From: Caprimulgus europaeus
Lineage: Eukaryota; Chordata; Aves; Caprimulgiformes; Caprimulgidae
Length of the DNA stretch: 64,000 nucleotides
Direction: 5' to 3'
Assembly: GCA_907165065.1 (NCBI GenBank)
Contig: OU015528.1
Location: 20,164,015-20,228,014 of the forward strand
Both the position numbers and the translations under genes were made by a program. The stretch's first letter is position 1, and each line of letters begins with the position of its first letter. The notes under the pieces are model-generated. The model was not told the DNA's origin, ran no database searches, and was given only the letters and a program-made list of their open reading frames with translations. Shown piece after piece: positions 47,828 through 61,400 of the stretch.

Positions 47828-50800
47828 CCTCTGTAGTACATTGGAAGAGAATTTGGTTTTCTAACATTTCCAAACCCATGTCATACTGCTATTTGTCTGT
47901 TTCTCCTTCTATCATCCAGTCTCCTAAATATTTTATAAATAAAATACAATAAGTAAAAGATAATTTTTAAAAAGACACTACAGCTATATATATTTATAGA
48001 GAATCAATATTCAAACTCAAACTTGTGAAATTCCAATAGCAGCAAAAAAAAATTTGTAAAACAGAAATGGAATTAGATACAGAGCTACCATTTATAAACA
48101 CAATTAAACCTGGAACATATGCCAGAGATATGTTCATTAAATAAGAAATTTCAGTATGCTCTACACTTATTTGAAAGGGTTTTACTTTATTTTTATACTA
48201 TTTTATTTTATCCTCTGGCTATTTATATAATATCTAGTTCTGCTTTATTTAATTTATCTTATTTTAACTCTATGAAACACTTTCATGAGCTGCATTCCAT
48301 ATACCAGCAAAAACTTGTGTAAATAATGCCTGAGGTGGTGAAGTTTATTCCTCACATTAGGCAACTAATGAGACACTGAACGACTGGCATTATCTTTCAG
48401 AAGAGATGGACTGGCCCCTTAATCTTCTACAAATCATGTACTTAAAAAAGAGAGAAATTGTGATGTCTGATTTCACAGGAGCTGTTAACAGAACTGAAAT
48501 AAAACATTTCCTACTGGTGCAATAATGAAACCACAATGTGATTATACAGCAGTTAAATATATTTTAGTGTGGAATACACATCTTATAAATTATTTGAAGA
48601 TTAATAACTACATCTACTTCATAACAGTGGTATGACAGAGATGAAACACTGCGCTCCACAAATTAAAGGTTATAATTCATATACTTCTATGCTCTACCCA
48701 TGCCCAGCATCTAAGGGATTTATACAAAGAAGTGCAGAATGGGTGAAAGCTGAATAAATCTGTGAAGTACTTTCTAAACAAACTGGTATATTCTCTCCTA
48801 AAATTTGCACGTAGATTATTACAGAAAGTAGAATATGATACACCAGCTTGGATACAGATTGAGGTCAAAATATCATGACTGTTTGTTGAAAAGGATTGCA
48901 GAGTTATTGTCCTCTAGAAGAGAAATAGTTCAAATAACACTTTTATATAGTATATCTTACTATGTGCAAAGCTTATTGTTTTGTCCCAAATGTACTGATT
49001 ACATTAATTAGTTCCCTTTTCCTTTCACTTAAGTAATGAGTGAAACTTAAATAATATCAAATATATTTAAAATATTGAAGATCATAACCTTCCAAAAGCT
49101 TGCGAGCATGCTCACGACAAAGAAATTGTACTGAGTAACACAACATAATATACCTAACTATGTTGCAAAACTAATTAATTCTCATTATTCTCCTTTCCCA
49201 GTGCAGTTACAGAATACATTGAAACTTTGTGCAATAACTTATAACAATCAACAAGCTCTACTTGTGCTCAACATCTCTCACTCCTTTGTTGACATGATAC
49301 TGTTTCAACTTTTTAGATCTGGCAATATTTTATTTGTGCAACTGGGTCTGTGACAGGTATCTTGTGCTATTTATCCATACTACAAAGTTTCTCGCACATT
49401 TCTGAGGTACTAGAGTGTAAAATCAATATCACATGTTAAGAAAGACAATATATGATAAGAAATAGTGTTTACTGAAGGTTAAAAGACAGGATAAATAGCA
49501 AACTATTACTATTAAGCAGAATCTGAAGACATAATGTTTTGCCAGGTAGTTCAATAGTGAAACAGGATCTGTATTAATGTCTTCGCTACTTTTTGCTTAA
49601 ATCACAGAAGAATACATTTGTCTGTGACTGCTATGATATATTCCTATTTTAAGCACACTTTTCCAAAAGGCCTTTCCCTGAAGTTTCCTTTTGGCAAGGG
49701 AGGCTGCAATTAAGGGCAAATTTCAAAGTTCCTATTTCACTAACCATGACATCTTTATCTCCAAGGTGATACCTTTACAGAAGGCAAATTCTTATCTAAG
49801 ATTTCTTTATATTTTGTAAGAAACCTGTGACCAATTGTGTATTAAAGCAACCTTTAAGGGACACGTGGGTTCCCTCCTCTGCTTAAGGGGATTCAAAGCC
49901 TTTTTTTTTTTTTTTCCCCCCTCCCCCAGCCTATTTTTCTAGTTCTTATTCCTGGTTTCATTACTGAGTATTCATGTTCCCAGGTTCAGCTTTTTTTATT
50001 CAAGTACAGTCATATAGAAAGTGAAATCAATGTTTCTTTGTAGTATTCCACTTCAGATGTCAAGTCCCAAACAGAAATTGATAGTCTAATACTTGAGACT
50101 CTTGGGCACTAAAATTATTCTTTTCCTCCTTGATACCTGCAGAAGTAGTAAAAACTGAATCAGCAACAAGAAAGAATAAACAATTGCATCAGCTAGAGTA
50201 AAAGTAAAGAATCAAGAGCAGTGTCAGCAATGCTACAATAGTGCAATCTTCTTTGTTACAATATAATTATGAGAATTTACTTAACAGCATGACTATTTAT
50301 TAGCAATATAAATTTTCAGATTCAAACAAAGAGGAACATGAAAGATCTTTAGAAACTCTTAAATATTAACTTATTTAGAATTAAATTCTGTGCTGACTTT
50401 CTAACTGTGCACCTTGATAGTAACCACCGGGATTACACAATTGTAAAGCCAGCCAGAAAGTAAACCCTACATTTCTTATGTAATCAAATTTTCACAATAG
50501 TTGTTTTTTGAATGAAATTATACTATATTGATTTAAAAAAAAAAAAAAAAGTAAAGGCTGTTGATGATTTTGAAGAATTTCAGAGAAAATTGTGAACATT
50601 TAGTCCTACATCCTGTCTAATATAATCATAGAACTTCCCTAAATTATGTCTTGCTATTATTACTAGTGTTTCCAGGAGCTGTGGTTGAAATAGATGTGCT
50701 CTTTAGGAAATGAGATTCTCATTTCAGTATTTCAAATTATAACGCATACACTATATACATTGCTAAATGATTCTAAGGTTAATTTCTAGAGTGTTTGATA

Positions 50801-52225
50801 AAATGCCTGCAAAAAATTATCTGTAAACCACCAATTAGTTGAAACAAAAACCAGATAGGCTCCCTATCAACTCACCTTACTTATAGCCACCTGTACAACT
50901 TGGAACCTAAAAGTCTTGATTGAAGCTGGATATCCAGGCCTTTGTGCCTCCTCTAGCACAGTGAGGATCTCAGAACCTCTGAGGAGTTGGCTTGATTTAG
51001 CATTTGCAAAGTGTCAGGTGTACTTCAGACCAAACTCCAGACCTCACATTCCAAAAGCAAACAAGCAAACAAACAAAAAACCTCAAATCCTAGGCATCCT
51101 TATCGGGTGGTTATTTTTGTGAGTCTTCACTTCTAAGACTGTTATCTCTTCTAACTTTTTCTACTGGACTGAAATAGTCCCTGTTATCAAATTTCTCTTA
51201 CAATTTCTTGAATTCTCTTACAAAGTGTTCCTCTTCATAATGTGAATGGGCTAAAAGCCTTCATTTTCTTTGTGTTGTGCATGTTTTCCATTAGTTTAAT
51301 TGTTCCTGTGTCATTTCACTGAAGCTGGATCATTTTTAATATATTTCTGGAAGTTTGGTGACAGCTGAACACAGTAGCCCAAGAAAAATGGCCTCAGTAC
51401 CAAGTACAGACATGCATTATTTGTATATTTTCTCAAAAATGTATATTTATTGCACACATCTACATCATCTTTGTGTCTTAATTCTTGTCTGCAGTAAGAA
51501 TATCATGAAAATTGTTTGCAGAAATGTCGTATAGAGCACACAGGCCCCAGCTATTAAACCAGTCTTGGCCCGTATGATGCTCTTTGCAGACTCAACAAAA
51601 GGGAATTTGATCAAGGGATAGAAATTAAAAATATTTGCTGAACAGGTATCAGCTTATAAAATCTAAAGTTAGTGCTTTTATGTGTTTCCAGCAACTTCCA
51701 TCAAATGGAGAGAAAATTAATATTAAAACAATTATAATATGACTGTGTGGTCATATCCTTTCCATTCAGTTTACTGCTGAAAAAGGACCATGAAATCACT
51801 TCATGTATTACATACATGCTCTGATAAAAGTGCAAGGATATTTGCACTGAATTGAGACTGAGTTAAGAAACAAAAGTTTCCACATGAAAACATAAGTGTC
51901 TTATACCAAACACAAACTGCATTAAAATGCAACCTTTTATGCTGTGTTTGAACATTTACAAGTCATCCAGAATGGTAGCCAATGGGTACTTTGGAAAAGC
52001 AAGAAGTTTTTTGCTGCTGTAAGAGTAAATTGAAAATTTTTCATCTTTAACAGATCTGTAGCTAGTCACATGATGTAATTATAAAACAATTCCTTACTCT
52101 ATTGAATGCATACCTGTTCTACTGTGCTTGAATTGGTTATTATTTTGGAAATCAAGAATATAGAACATAAATTAATGGTTACACCTTCCAAGTTCTTTGG
52201 AACACATCACTCTACAGAGACCTGA
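47828..52225. other. Gene-free AT-rich sequence
   Basis: I see no gene. A T15/C6 pyrimidine tract ending in CAG lies at 49901-49929 and a 16-base A run at 50535-50550. Open frames are 68 codons or fewer. I recognise no mobile element. Confidence 0.62.
49901..49929. repeat. Polypyrimidine tract T15-C6
   Basis: A 15-base T run is followed by C6, T, C5 and AG. It resembles a splice acceptor by composition, but no exon is evident downstream. Confidence 0.8.
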
Positions 52226-52445
52226 TGTAAGATGAACATATGAATTGTCATAATGGGTCAGATCAAAGGTCCACTTAGCCTATTAACCTGTCCCTGATAG
52301 CTGCCAAAAACAGAGAAGGCAGCTTAAGTAAAAGAACAGATACACAGTAATAATAGCTTATGAATAGAGTGCTCTACCTTCTGGTGTATCCTCTCAGTTT
52401 CCAGTGACAAGTAGCAATGGTCTGAGCCAGAAATTGCACCTAAAC
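52226..52445 (-). mobile_element. Ancient CR1/L3-like LINE 3' end
   Basis: On the plus strand, GATGAACATATGAATTGTCATAATGGGTCAGATCAAAGGTCCACTTAGCC-type sequence (begins about 52231, described in landmarks) is the antisense of an old CR1-family 3' end. The sense form of that end is 'GGACCTTTGGTCTGACCCA(G/T)TATGG...TTCTTATGTTC'. Further landmarks in the expected order are CCTGTCCCTGATAGCTGCCA, CTCTCAGTTTCCAG and CTGAGCCAGAAATTGCACC near the right end. This subfamily is widespread in turtles, crocodilians and birds. The divergence is higher than in the CR1 copy at 31 kb, so this insertion is older. There is no coding capacity. The element lies on the minus strand, 3' end at the left. Confidence 0.75.
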
Positions 52446-53285
52446 CATAAATACTCAACCTAATAATTTAAAATTTTAAAGAACACTATTGTGTCTCTTT
52501 CCCAAGACAAAGAACGACAATCTGTTCTGTCTTTGCCCATTTACAATCTGTTTCTTGTCTCTGATCATACTTGTTGACCTAGCTGGTAGTTCTCCTTTGT
52601 ACTGCCCTGTTTACGGCAGGTTCCAGAACTCCTTCATGACTTTTCTTTGTTCACCCCAAAATATTCAGGCCAAGCTAATGATATCTTTTAATGAAATGTA
52701 CTAATGATTTCAAATGAAATTGTATCTTAATTTTTATGTGAAAATCTTTTGGAGATCTATAGCTGCTTGCAGTATTCAAGAAAAAGATGCACTACAGGCA
52801 TGTATGATGTTATGTATTTCTTAAAGTCTACCTAAACACATAACATTTATTACGCCACTTTGGTTTTGGTGACTTCCAATCACTGAGTTATATTTTTATA
52901 AATTTATTCATGATGACTCTTTTCTGAGTGGCAAAAAATAATTTAGAGCATATTACTGTATAATTGTTGTTAGATGTTTGGGGACAGTTCTGTTGATATC
53001 ATTTTCCACCTATCATTCTATTCTATTTTTTATTGTCCAGTCACTCAGTGTTTGGAATTCTTCTACAACTCTTCACAGTCATTTGTAGATTTAGCTAACT
53101 TAAGTAGTTTAAATAAAAAAATTCCCCTATTACTCTTTTCCTTTCTCATTTTCTCTGCTCATTTATTGTTGTATTAAATAGCATTTTTCTGGGAGAAATC
53201 TTTGTGGCATACGCGAAAGAAAATCTATTCAAATGAGCCAAATTGTGCACCTGTTGAAATCAAACAACAAGCTGTGGATTTAATG

Positions 53286-53330
<45 letters not shown>

Positions 53331-56300
53331 TGATATAGGGGTTTTTTGCATACTTTCTTTAAAAAAATTAAGAAAGCAAAATATTTAGGTTTTTTTTCCC
53401 TTCTGTTAACACTGTGTACAACCTAAAGGTCTGTTTTCAGACACTGCTGTCATGTGCTTTCTATAAAAATGCATATTCAGTATTACAAACTGATTTTCCT
53501 GGAGAATAAAACCACACCAATTGCATGAAGAAAGCAGAAGTAGTAGCTATTTAAATTTTCCTAATATTAATAACCTAACTTCACATTTAATAGCCATTTA
53601 TACTTCTGAAAATCAAATTATTTCTCTGATTGTCTTAAGGAAGAACATTTTTATCTTACTGTATTTCCTGTGTTTTGATATCTAACAGTTGTATGAGCAT
53701 GACAGGGATTATCATAAATTGTGACTCAATCAGAGATCATATCTCTGAGAGGATAAATCGGGGTTAATAAAATTCCTACTTATTTTTTTCTTGTAAGTTT
53801 TTTTTTCTCTTTCTGCTCTTCTTTGCCCTTGACAAAGATTTCCCTTGCACAAAGATGCCTCTGCCCTTACTGAAGAAGGGAATCGATCTGGATGTTCAAT
53901 GACTCTTGCTATCAAGATCTCTTTCACTTCAGCTTGACAGCAAATACCTAAAGGAACTGGAACGTTCACAATTTTTCCACAGTCATTTGTTTAGTGACAA
54001 CTGTCACCTCCCCATCTATCCTTGGCACCTGGCACAACAGAGAAATTATTTTCCATACACCTTTAGATTTCCATATCCCAGGGCCAATATGGTGAAATGT
54101 TAGGATTAACTGCCATCCAAATACAATGTTTTTATTTCAAAACAATCCTTTTCACTCATCCTTTATAAACACACACTCTCCTTCCTGCCTTTCCACAGAA
54201 AAGGCAGTTACAGCAGTTACTTTAACATAAGTAACTCTCACCACACAGAGTAATTACCTTGAGCATTGAGAAGATATAATGTCTTGCTGTTATTCTAGCT
54301 GTTTGAAAGTATAAACAGCAGCAACAACAAAAGAGAGGCAGTTTATTATTTTTAAAACTTTTTTATTTTTATTATTTTTTTTTTAAACAGCTTGCAAATC
54401 CAAAAGTGTACTGCAGTCTGGCTAAGTATTTATCACCTCAAATCATTTCCTGGATGACTGATTTCCTAATTCCTTTAGATTTCAAAAACCAAATGTTTAA
54501 CTGCTTACAAAATATAAAGAGACAACTATAATTACTCCATTTAGTCTAACTTTAAGTTCTCACCTGAAATAAGGCATGAGGTATAAACTTTACAAATTCA
54601 TACTTGCATTTTGGAAGGTGAGATTATGCTTTCTAAATGTTAAAATGTCCATAATATTGGAAGAGTCAGAAGTGAGAAAGTTGATATTGTTTGTTTAGAA
54701 ACTATTATTTTAAGATACAATCTAGAATTTTTAGTTGGACATTTTCTTCACTCAGAGTACTGAAAAACTACAACACAAATTTAGAGATTGTGGAAGAAAG
54801 GACAATCACATTGCAAATTTAGGAGGGCTCGTGTTCATAGGAGAGTATAATATTACAACAGGTATTACTAACATTCTTGGACACCCAGTTTGTGCCCTAA
54901 TTCAAAGAAAAATGCTTTCAACATACATGTTAGTTAAAGGACAAGATATTATAATAGAATTTTTGTTTATGAAAGGCTTTTTTCAACTGTTCACTAGTGG
55001 GATGATGGAAACCTGGGTTATCAGTTAATTATCTCTTTTAAATATGTCACTGAATCACAGCTTGGATGTTTCCAGGTGCTCAAACTCATTTGCTTTAGAC
55101 TGAGCACTTATTCAGTTAACAAAAGTGCTTTTTACTCTCACATAGACTATTTGGCTCCTAAGTGCTTTCTAAGCTTTATACCACATATCTCTCTATGAGA
55201 ACAATACATGAAAATGCTACTGCCCAACCAAATAAGATTCTAGCTTTTAATCACACCCTGAACTCAAAGAAGCTGAAGATCATGAGACACAAAACGTCAG
55301 AGAAAACTAAGAACCGTCTTTGATATGTGAGAAGAAAGACAGGAGGCTAGGCATATGGTTTACTTTAGCACTGAAGACAACAATTTACTCTCACTTGGGT
55401 ATAATATGACATAACTCACACAGTACACCTCACTATTCCTTCCTTAATTTCCTCCAGTTTATAGAAGATCATCACCAGTCCTTCTCTGCTCCAAATAGAG
55501 ACTAGCTGTGGGGCCTAAAGCCAGTCTGCAGACAGCCCTCCTCTTCATTCTCCCATTTATTCTACCCAGTGAGATGTAAGCTTTGTGTGCCCAAAGATAT
55601 AATGAATATACATCTGACCAGTCCTGCCCTAAGAAGACCAACAAGCCCTGCTCTGTTCATCTTTGATTCCAGCTGAGAACATCACAGCCTTCGTCAGTTT
55701 CTTAATCCTTCCAGGACTGCAATCATCATAACACTTTTCACCTTTTCCTACCCTTTGGGAGGATGTCTCCCCTATCTCTACTTCCATCTGTAGATGCTCA
55801 GAAAGGAGTGTGTGTAAACTGCAACTTGAACTCACGGAGGTTCCATCTCTGATCTCACAAAGATGGAAAACCCCACCTTCCTCTCAAAAACTTTGATGAA
55901 AAAAGTAAAAACGTAGTCCTGTCCTTCAAAGGTCAACCAGTGTGATGATTTCAGTAGACTGTAAAATCCAGTACCATGCCAAAGGGAGGCTGGAGCTGCT
56001 CATCTTCAGGTGATTAATCTTGTTATATTAGGGTCATACAACCTCTTCCAGTTGTCTAGGTGCCAATTGCTTAGTTATGCCACACTGGTCAACACCCTTG
56101 CTCATGTGTTCTTTAGCTTCCCCACCTGATAACTCCCTGTTCATTTCCCACACAGAGCAAAATATAAATGACAGGTTTTGTCTTTTTTGTTTGTTTGTTT
56201 CTGATGGGCTTCCTATGGAGTTCATAAGATCATCAGGTTGAATTGAGAGCCAAGGCAGATTTCACAGAGCATTGTGGGTTTTGTCTCCTCCCATGCAACC

Positions 56301-58400
56301 TGACATTGTAGTCCATGTGGAAGCCTACATAACACGACACAGAAAATTTTGCTAAAATTAGTACACTTTCTGGGCATTAACTGCACAGAGTAAATTTAAT
56401 AGCATTACATGATTATAAGGTAGGACAGACTTTGGCTTAAGAATTTTACGATGGTTTTACACACAAAGTGTTGCATTACATTTTCAGCTTCCAAAAGTCA
56501 GTTTGAAATCTGATGTGTTAATGTGATACAGAGGTTTGGAGAACAACAGGGGCTAGTTGGCTGCACTCTCATCAAGCCAGCCAATTCTATTTCCCCTCTT
56601 GTAGATATTACTGGTTTTATAAGGTGATGTATCATGATGAGCATGTCAGCTGCCTCGTTCTACAGCTGTGCTAAATCCTTCTTCACACAATGATGACCAT
56701 TATGGTGTCCTGATACTAGTCATCTGAGTTATGAGCTGGACATGGAGTGTTGTGGAGTGGTCTGGCAGCCAGCCAGGAACATGCTACAGTAGTGTGTGCT
56801 TGGTGGAGTGTAGCAGATGATAGCCCATTGCTGGAAATTGCAGTGCTCTCTTGCTGTGCAGAGTTATGATAGGGTGTGATGTGTTGGCAAGTGGTGGCTA
56901 TGATTTTATGGTAAAATTGAACTGCAGTAGGAAGCATGATGAAATTGCTTAACAGCTTTAGTTTGTCAGGATTTGACTTAAGCCACTTTTTTCAAGTCAT
57001 GAACTAGGTCAGAGTGCTGTGGTTCAGTATTCCAGGAATGTGGCCATTTACTTCCTCAGCTGAGTCTGGAGGGGTCTAGGTATTTTTAGTTTACTTTTAC
57101 TTGTGTTTTGCTTGAAGAAATTGCATGAATTTAGAGCAGATATTCTCATGGGACTGTCTCATGTATGGCACTTTAGTTCAGGAAAAAGAATATTAGGGTT
57201 CACACAGTTTCTATCTGTAGGTGTCTTCTGTGGGCTTTCAGCATTTAATACTGACTCCTCACTAGATTATGTCTGTATGTATGGCTGCATCCTAATGAAC
57301 TAGTTAGACTTTATTGATGTTTCATACAAATGCATTTACTCTTACTGGAACACAATTGGCAATTCCTTTGATAAATCCTTATGGTGGAAAAAATTCTCAC
57401 ATGAATCCTGAGAGCTGTGAAGGAACAAGACCTTTAAATGTGACAGCCTACATTCTCTTGTCCCATTCCTTATTTTACTATTTTGCAATGAAAAAAAAAA
57501 AATCTTATCTAGGGATGCAAAAGGAATCTTTTCTTGAATTTAGGTGAAGTTTAAGATGGTGTTTGTGGTTTTTCTGGGTTTGGTTGGGATTTTCTTGTTT
57601 GTTTTTGTTTGTGCATTTGCTTGTTTTATTAAAAAGGATTTGGAGAAAACTACTGTGCTAGCCAATTAATTTACATTTCTAAGAAGAATCCCTTTAACCA
57701 TGGAAACTGCCTGTACCCTATAATGCAGAAGGGGACAAGAAATTGAAATTGATACAGCAAGCCTTCTGCCAAATAGGAGAGATTATTTAGTTCTTTAGTG
57801 ATAAAAGCCAACTTTACATCATTCAGTATGTGAATTGTGGAGTTGTAGTGTCTAATATTCACAATAACAAGTGGTCACTGAGTTCTCTGCCATTTTTCTC
57901 TTCAGATTAGCCTGCAAAAAGCAAAAAGCATGGGCCATGATATTAAGGTCAATATCCAAAAAGATATGAAAAAAACTTCTCTTTCATGACAAGAACTTAG
58001 ACTTTATCTTTTCTATTTGGGAAAGTTTCCAATACATTTTCTCAAAACACCTGAAAATGAAGGGAACTGCATTTTTTTTTTTTGATTGTTCAAATGTCTG
58101 ACAATTGTTCTAGATTCAGAAGACTACCAAATTACCCACATGCCACCATTATCTCTTCACTTCTCACCTCCTTCAGACATGAAAAGGCAGTTTGCTTTCA
58201 TCAGTGTCCTGATTGATGTCAGCAGACTATTAATACAAGACAGAGACATAAAACTGGGCATCATCAAGATGCTACTTTGGTCTCCTCACCAAATCTGAGC
58301 AATCTAATATATCCTTAGATTTAGTATAGGTGATAGCAGCTTGAATCTTAAGCATCCTGAGAGCATCCTTTAGTGTGAAGAAATTGCCCAACACTCATTT
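52446..58400. other. Gene-free AT-rich sequence
   Basis: I see no gene. It holds a (TA)n array (53288-53330) and T/A homopolymer runs near 54360-54385, 57488-57501 and 58072-58083. A TTTG/GTTT-rich stretch is at about 57565-57625. A 97-codon open frame at 54735-55028 begins with TTG rather than ATG and has no recognisable family. A moderately GC-richer stretch at 55480-55860 and one at 56520-56940 are unidentified. Confidence 0.6.
53288..53330. repeat. (TA)n microsatellite
   Basis: About 21 TA/AT units with a single G interruption at 53319. It is self-complementary and could extrude a cruciform. Confidence 0.92.
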
Positions 58401-61400
58401 CATTCAGTTTGAGGAAAAAGAATGAAGGGAACAGAAGGATAACCTTGTCCTCGAGCATATGCATGCCTACACCAATTTTAGGACCCAGACTATCAAAATT
58501 ACCTAGTAGTTCCATAACAGCATGAACATTAACGTTTAGTTGACATCAAGAAATCATCTATCATGTAAATGTGTTGCTAATGTACTTCAGCTGGAACCCA
58601 ATAATCATGTTTAGAGAGTTCAGATACATTTCTGTCTGTCCTACCCTTTTCCGTCCTAACTTTTTACATAACCTTGAACAGAAATTAAAGAGAAGTGGTT
58701 AAAAGTAAACATGAAAAGTGCCATGAAAAAATAAAAAAATACTATTTTTTACAGCAGTTATCTTCCATACCTCGTCACAGAAGACCTTGACCTCACAAAA
58801 TAAAAACAATCTATGGTATCTAAAAATTCCATGTACATCACTTGCTTAAACTGTTATTTTATTAATAGTTGTTATTTATTTTTCTGTGTACTAGGCTGTA
58901 TGCAAGGGGATGAAAATTAAATCTTCTTTTTAACTTTATTCCCATTAAGGATCATGTTTGTTGTTAAACACTTGTATTTTTATTTATCTTATTGTAGTTG
59001 ATCCAGACATGTACTTTACATTTTCTTCCATTTATATGTGTGTTGATGTCCTGGTTTTTCCTAACATTTTAATATTGAATATTACAGGAACCACCTTCTA
59101 TATTGTAATTTCTGTGCATTTTTGTGTTGTAGTTACCTGCTCTGAAATTAGTTGTTAAATTTTAGACTTTAAAAATGATATAGATACACACACACAAAAT
59201 TTAATTTTAGTCATCTCTTTAAATTTTGTACCTTCTAAGACAGACAAAGCCCCAAAACATCATGACTCCTGCAGCAGAAAGTACTACAATGGTATCATTC
59301 CAAAGCTCATTGAAAACATTGGGCCTCTATTCTGAACATGACACTATGGTCCAAACAGAAATTCAACTGGACTTCTATCTCCCCTTTCAGCAACTACACC
59401 ACAGTGCACCTTTTGCTTCTTTAAAATTTCCTTGTTAGGACAAAATAGAGTTTGGACTTTTTATGGCAGAAGACAGTGAATTTTCCATGTTTTTGAGGAA
59501 TTCATTCTGTAAGTATAGCGTGGAATATAAGTACAAAACCATTCAAATTAAAATTTCTGACTTTGAATGACTACTAAACAAAAGTTTAATTCCTGAATTG
59601 ATGTCTATCCTCTTCAAATGCTTATTTTATTAACTAAACTCAAACAGCATGACAAAATGACAGCACAAAGCTTAATATATGCCTTGCATCACTCTTCTCA
59701 TCTTTCAAATAGTCATAATCCCAGAGGCTTTTTCAGGAACCTATTATTCTTACATAATGTATAAATAATTATATGCATATATATAATACTCATATAAAAA
59801 TAGATTAGCCAAATTACTGGGTTATTAAACAGAAACTGTAAGACATGAGCAGCTTTTAGGCATGAATGTATATTTATGGTTATCAGAATAGATAATAGTA
59901 CCATACAGTGTAAAAAGACATGAAAAGTAACACGAATTTTTAAATTAAATTTTTAAAATATACTTTACTATTACTTCCTGGTAGCAGGGTTGTTTTTTGT
60001 TTTCCTTTTCATTTTAAATGAAAACATGCAATTTTAAATCAAATTCTCCACAGCTTCCGTCTTGTGACACTTGCACTCAATGGGGACTTCTGAGCTTACT
60101 GTATTGGAAGAAGTATTATGTTATACATTGTTGCTTGACTAAAAGAGTAAAATAAAAGGTCTAATAACTTTCATTGTTGGCAGAGAACCAGCAAAATGCA
60201 ATATATGTGGCTTATGGATTAGTTGGTATTTAATGTAAAAATACACAGGCATCATAAACAACATCTTCTTCATTTTAATTGGCTTTATTTGAAATTGTGT
60301 GCACAATTTCTATTACATAGCACAGGGTGAAAACAAAAGTGGCCACAAAAATAATGCAGTAGTTTATGGTTTGATTAATGCATTGCACCACATCACCTCA
60401 TTCATAAATCAGACAGATAATTTTGATCTAAGCATTGTTTTGCTAATGGCTAAGTTTTTTATGGATAGGAACCCACTACAGCAACACAGTCTTTTTGAAT
60501 TTATACATTTTGAACTACACAAACCTAGGAACAATAAAGTAATTTGTCTAAATGCCTAATTAATTTAAAAAATATTCGTGATATTAGTCCACTGAAGTGT
60601 TTTCTAGTATTTATCTTTTTTTTTTCCCCCTGCGTAAGGCTGAGTTTATCTCAAAAAAACCTTTTTATATTAAATTTTTGTTTCTCCTGAACCGAAGAAG
60701 AATGATAGCCTCAACATCAGGTTTAGCTTAGAGAGAAAGAAACAGAGCTTGAGACTAGCAGGTTAACCTACTCTATATTCAGAAAAGGAAATTGCCTTAG
60801 GAAGGATTTGAAACATAATAAATCAGTTTCAAGAATAAAACAGAACCATTTACTGTTATGCCACAAAGCCTCTTAAGGATAAACTGATTTATTTCTACTG
60901 TCCACATACAAAAAATGTAAACTGAAATGATTACTATAATGGCAGAAAAACACTTTTTTTTTGAATACTCAAATAGACGGTTTTAAACAGGAAGCTGCCA
61001 ATATCTATTTCCAGTCATCCTGTGGAAACCTAACTGCAACAGACGGCATCCAGCCTGCCTGACATGAATTTTACCTGCTGCATATTCACTGATGATTTAA
61101 ATCACTGATACCTCTCTGTGTGTGCTTCTACATACACATCTTAGCCTATCTTATAGTGAGTTATGCTACATATAAAAAGGCTACTCTTCTGGCATGATGA
61201 TGATGGCATAGTACAAAGCTTTTGTAGTAGGAAATTCTATTTCTTGTTTGGTTTTCTTTTTTTTTTCCGTTTAATTTCTAGGCAGCATCTGTGACCTATT
61301 CTCTTTGGACATCTCAGTTCTTCTGGATGCACACCTCTCATCCTTCTGGACTTTCTCAGAAGAAGTCTTGGAAAGCTACAGCATTCAGTCCATTTCCTTC

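Noticed and set aside
54735-55028. 97-codon open frame
   Set aside because: It begins with TTG, not ATG, and no acceptor supports it as an exon. The product has no recognisable family.
59046-59062. LTR-start-like TGTCCTGGTTTTTC
   Set aside because: No other LTR landmark (TATA, ACTGCACTGTGCATCACT-type block, CAACCCA motif) follows within the expected distance.
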